Assembly: GCA_002730875.1 (NCBI GenBank)
Contig: PCBI01000005.1
Coordinates: forward strand, 62,001-126,000
Reading direction: 5' to 3'
DNA from: Spirochaetaceae bacterium
GTDB taxonomy: Bacteria; Spirochaetota; Leptospiria; Leptospirales; Leptonemataceae
DNA length: 64,000 bases
Under the pieces are notes generated by a model. That model saw nothing but the letters and a program-made list of their open reading frames with translations. It was not told where the DNA came from and did not search any database. Below, piece by piece: positions 63,853-64,000 of the stretch. A program made the position numbers and the translations under genes. Positions within the stretch are counted from its first letter, which is position 1. Every line of letters begins with the position of its first letter.

Positions 63853-64000
63853 TCAAATGCATTCTGCCAGCTTTCGCCTGTAGTTTCCAGTCAAATTCTC
63901 ATCGAGTCTGCGCAAGACTCTGCGGATTGATTCTGCCTCGATCATCCGCTGTCCTGTCTTCGCTTTGCTCGAATTCGTCCTTTTCGCAGTGTTCTCCGTT
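63853..64000 (-). CDS. C-terminal part of a leftward gene (truncated)
   Basis: A frame is open from the right edge to TGA 63855-63853. It encodes 48 residues, of which the last 30 are a charged helix, EAESIRRVLRRLDENLTGNY then RRKLAECI. There is an internal ATG, so it could instead be a short ORF of 30 codons. The stop lies just before the aldo/keto reductase start, suggesting a shared operon. Not recognised; low confidence. Confidence 0.45.
   Translation of the reverse strand, partial: TENTAKRTNSSKAKTGQRMIEAESIRRVLRRLDENLTGNYRRKLAECI

Overview
The window reads as a chromosomal segment of a free-living spirochaete, most likely a Leptospira/Leptonema/Turneriella relative. This is inferred from content: a dense set of SpoIIE-type phosphatases, STAS antagonists and class III nucleotide cyclases, many lipoproteins with loose lipoboxes (several with Gln at -1), fatty-acid activation and acyl-CoA dehydrogenases, a type-B succinate dehydrogenase, and a tRNA gene without encoded CCA. 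Base composition is roughly half G+C and even throughout. There is no prophage, insertion sequence, CRISPR array or integrase.

Layout. 1-6 kb: a truncated lipoprotein gene, then a leftward cluster (7TM-lipoprotein phosphatase, haem-binding DUF3365 lipoprotein, acyl-CoA dehydrogenase with Asp at the usual catalytic Glu). 6-12 kb: a cyclase with a zinc-ribbon N-terminal domain, an arsR/AHSA1 pair separated by a 17-bp tandem repeat, yjbQ-araC, a transglutaminase and an OYE-like flavin oxidoreductase. 12.6-14.5 kb: nrfHA (ammonia-forming nitrite reductase) behind a perfect FNR-type box. 14.7-24 kb: TPM-domain protein, hisD, two paralogous SH3 lipoproteins, a second acyl-CoA dehydrogenase, three small unknown or lipoprotein genes and an alpha/alpha-toroid protein. 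24.2-28.4 kb: ilvB preceded by an apparent valine attenuation leader, a divergent membrane cyclase, and a telomere-like hexamer array. 28.5-36.5 kb: two methyltransferases (one with a large insertion, one with a histone-like tail), a J-domain/CheW-like fusion, a GT-C glycosyltransferase with a STAS protein, a Fe-S DNA glycosylase, a flavodoxin-reductase-like protein and pyrC. 36.7-45 kb: a secreted protein, a GluR0-type ligand-gated channel, small orphans, sdhCAB and pyrF. 45-51.5 kb: fadD with a clear terminator, a protease-like orphan, a membrane EEP protein and a glucoamylase-like protein. 51.5-56 kb: a STAS protein, a fused RsbU/RsbW-like protein and a TPR/Mrr-like protein, forming one operon with the preceding two genes. 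56.2-64 kb: tRNA-Ala(GGC), def, a 27-bp repeat protein, two related exported proteins, a DsbD/redoxin pair, an aldo/keto reductase and a truncated gene at the right edge.

How the genes fit together. Metabolism points to fatty-acid oxidation (fadD, two dehydrogenases) feeding a respiratory chain with succinate dehydrogenase and anaerobic nitrite ammonification, with de novo pyrimidine, histidine and branched-chain amino acid synthesis. Signalling is heavy: two cyclases, two PP2C phosphatases, two STAS proteins and a likely partner-switching operon. The strongest regulatory reading is the ilvB leader: a promoter, a 20-residue peptide with 7 Val in 9 codons, and two mutually exclusive hairpins before ilvB. 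All functions are homology-style inferences from motifs read by eye; no database search was run.
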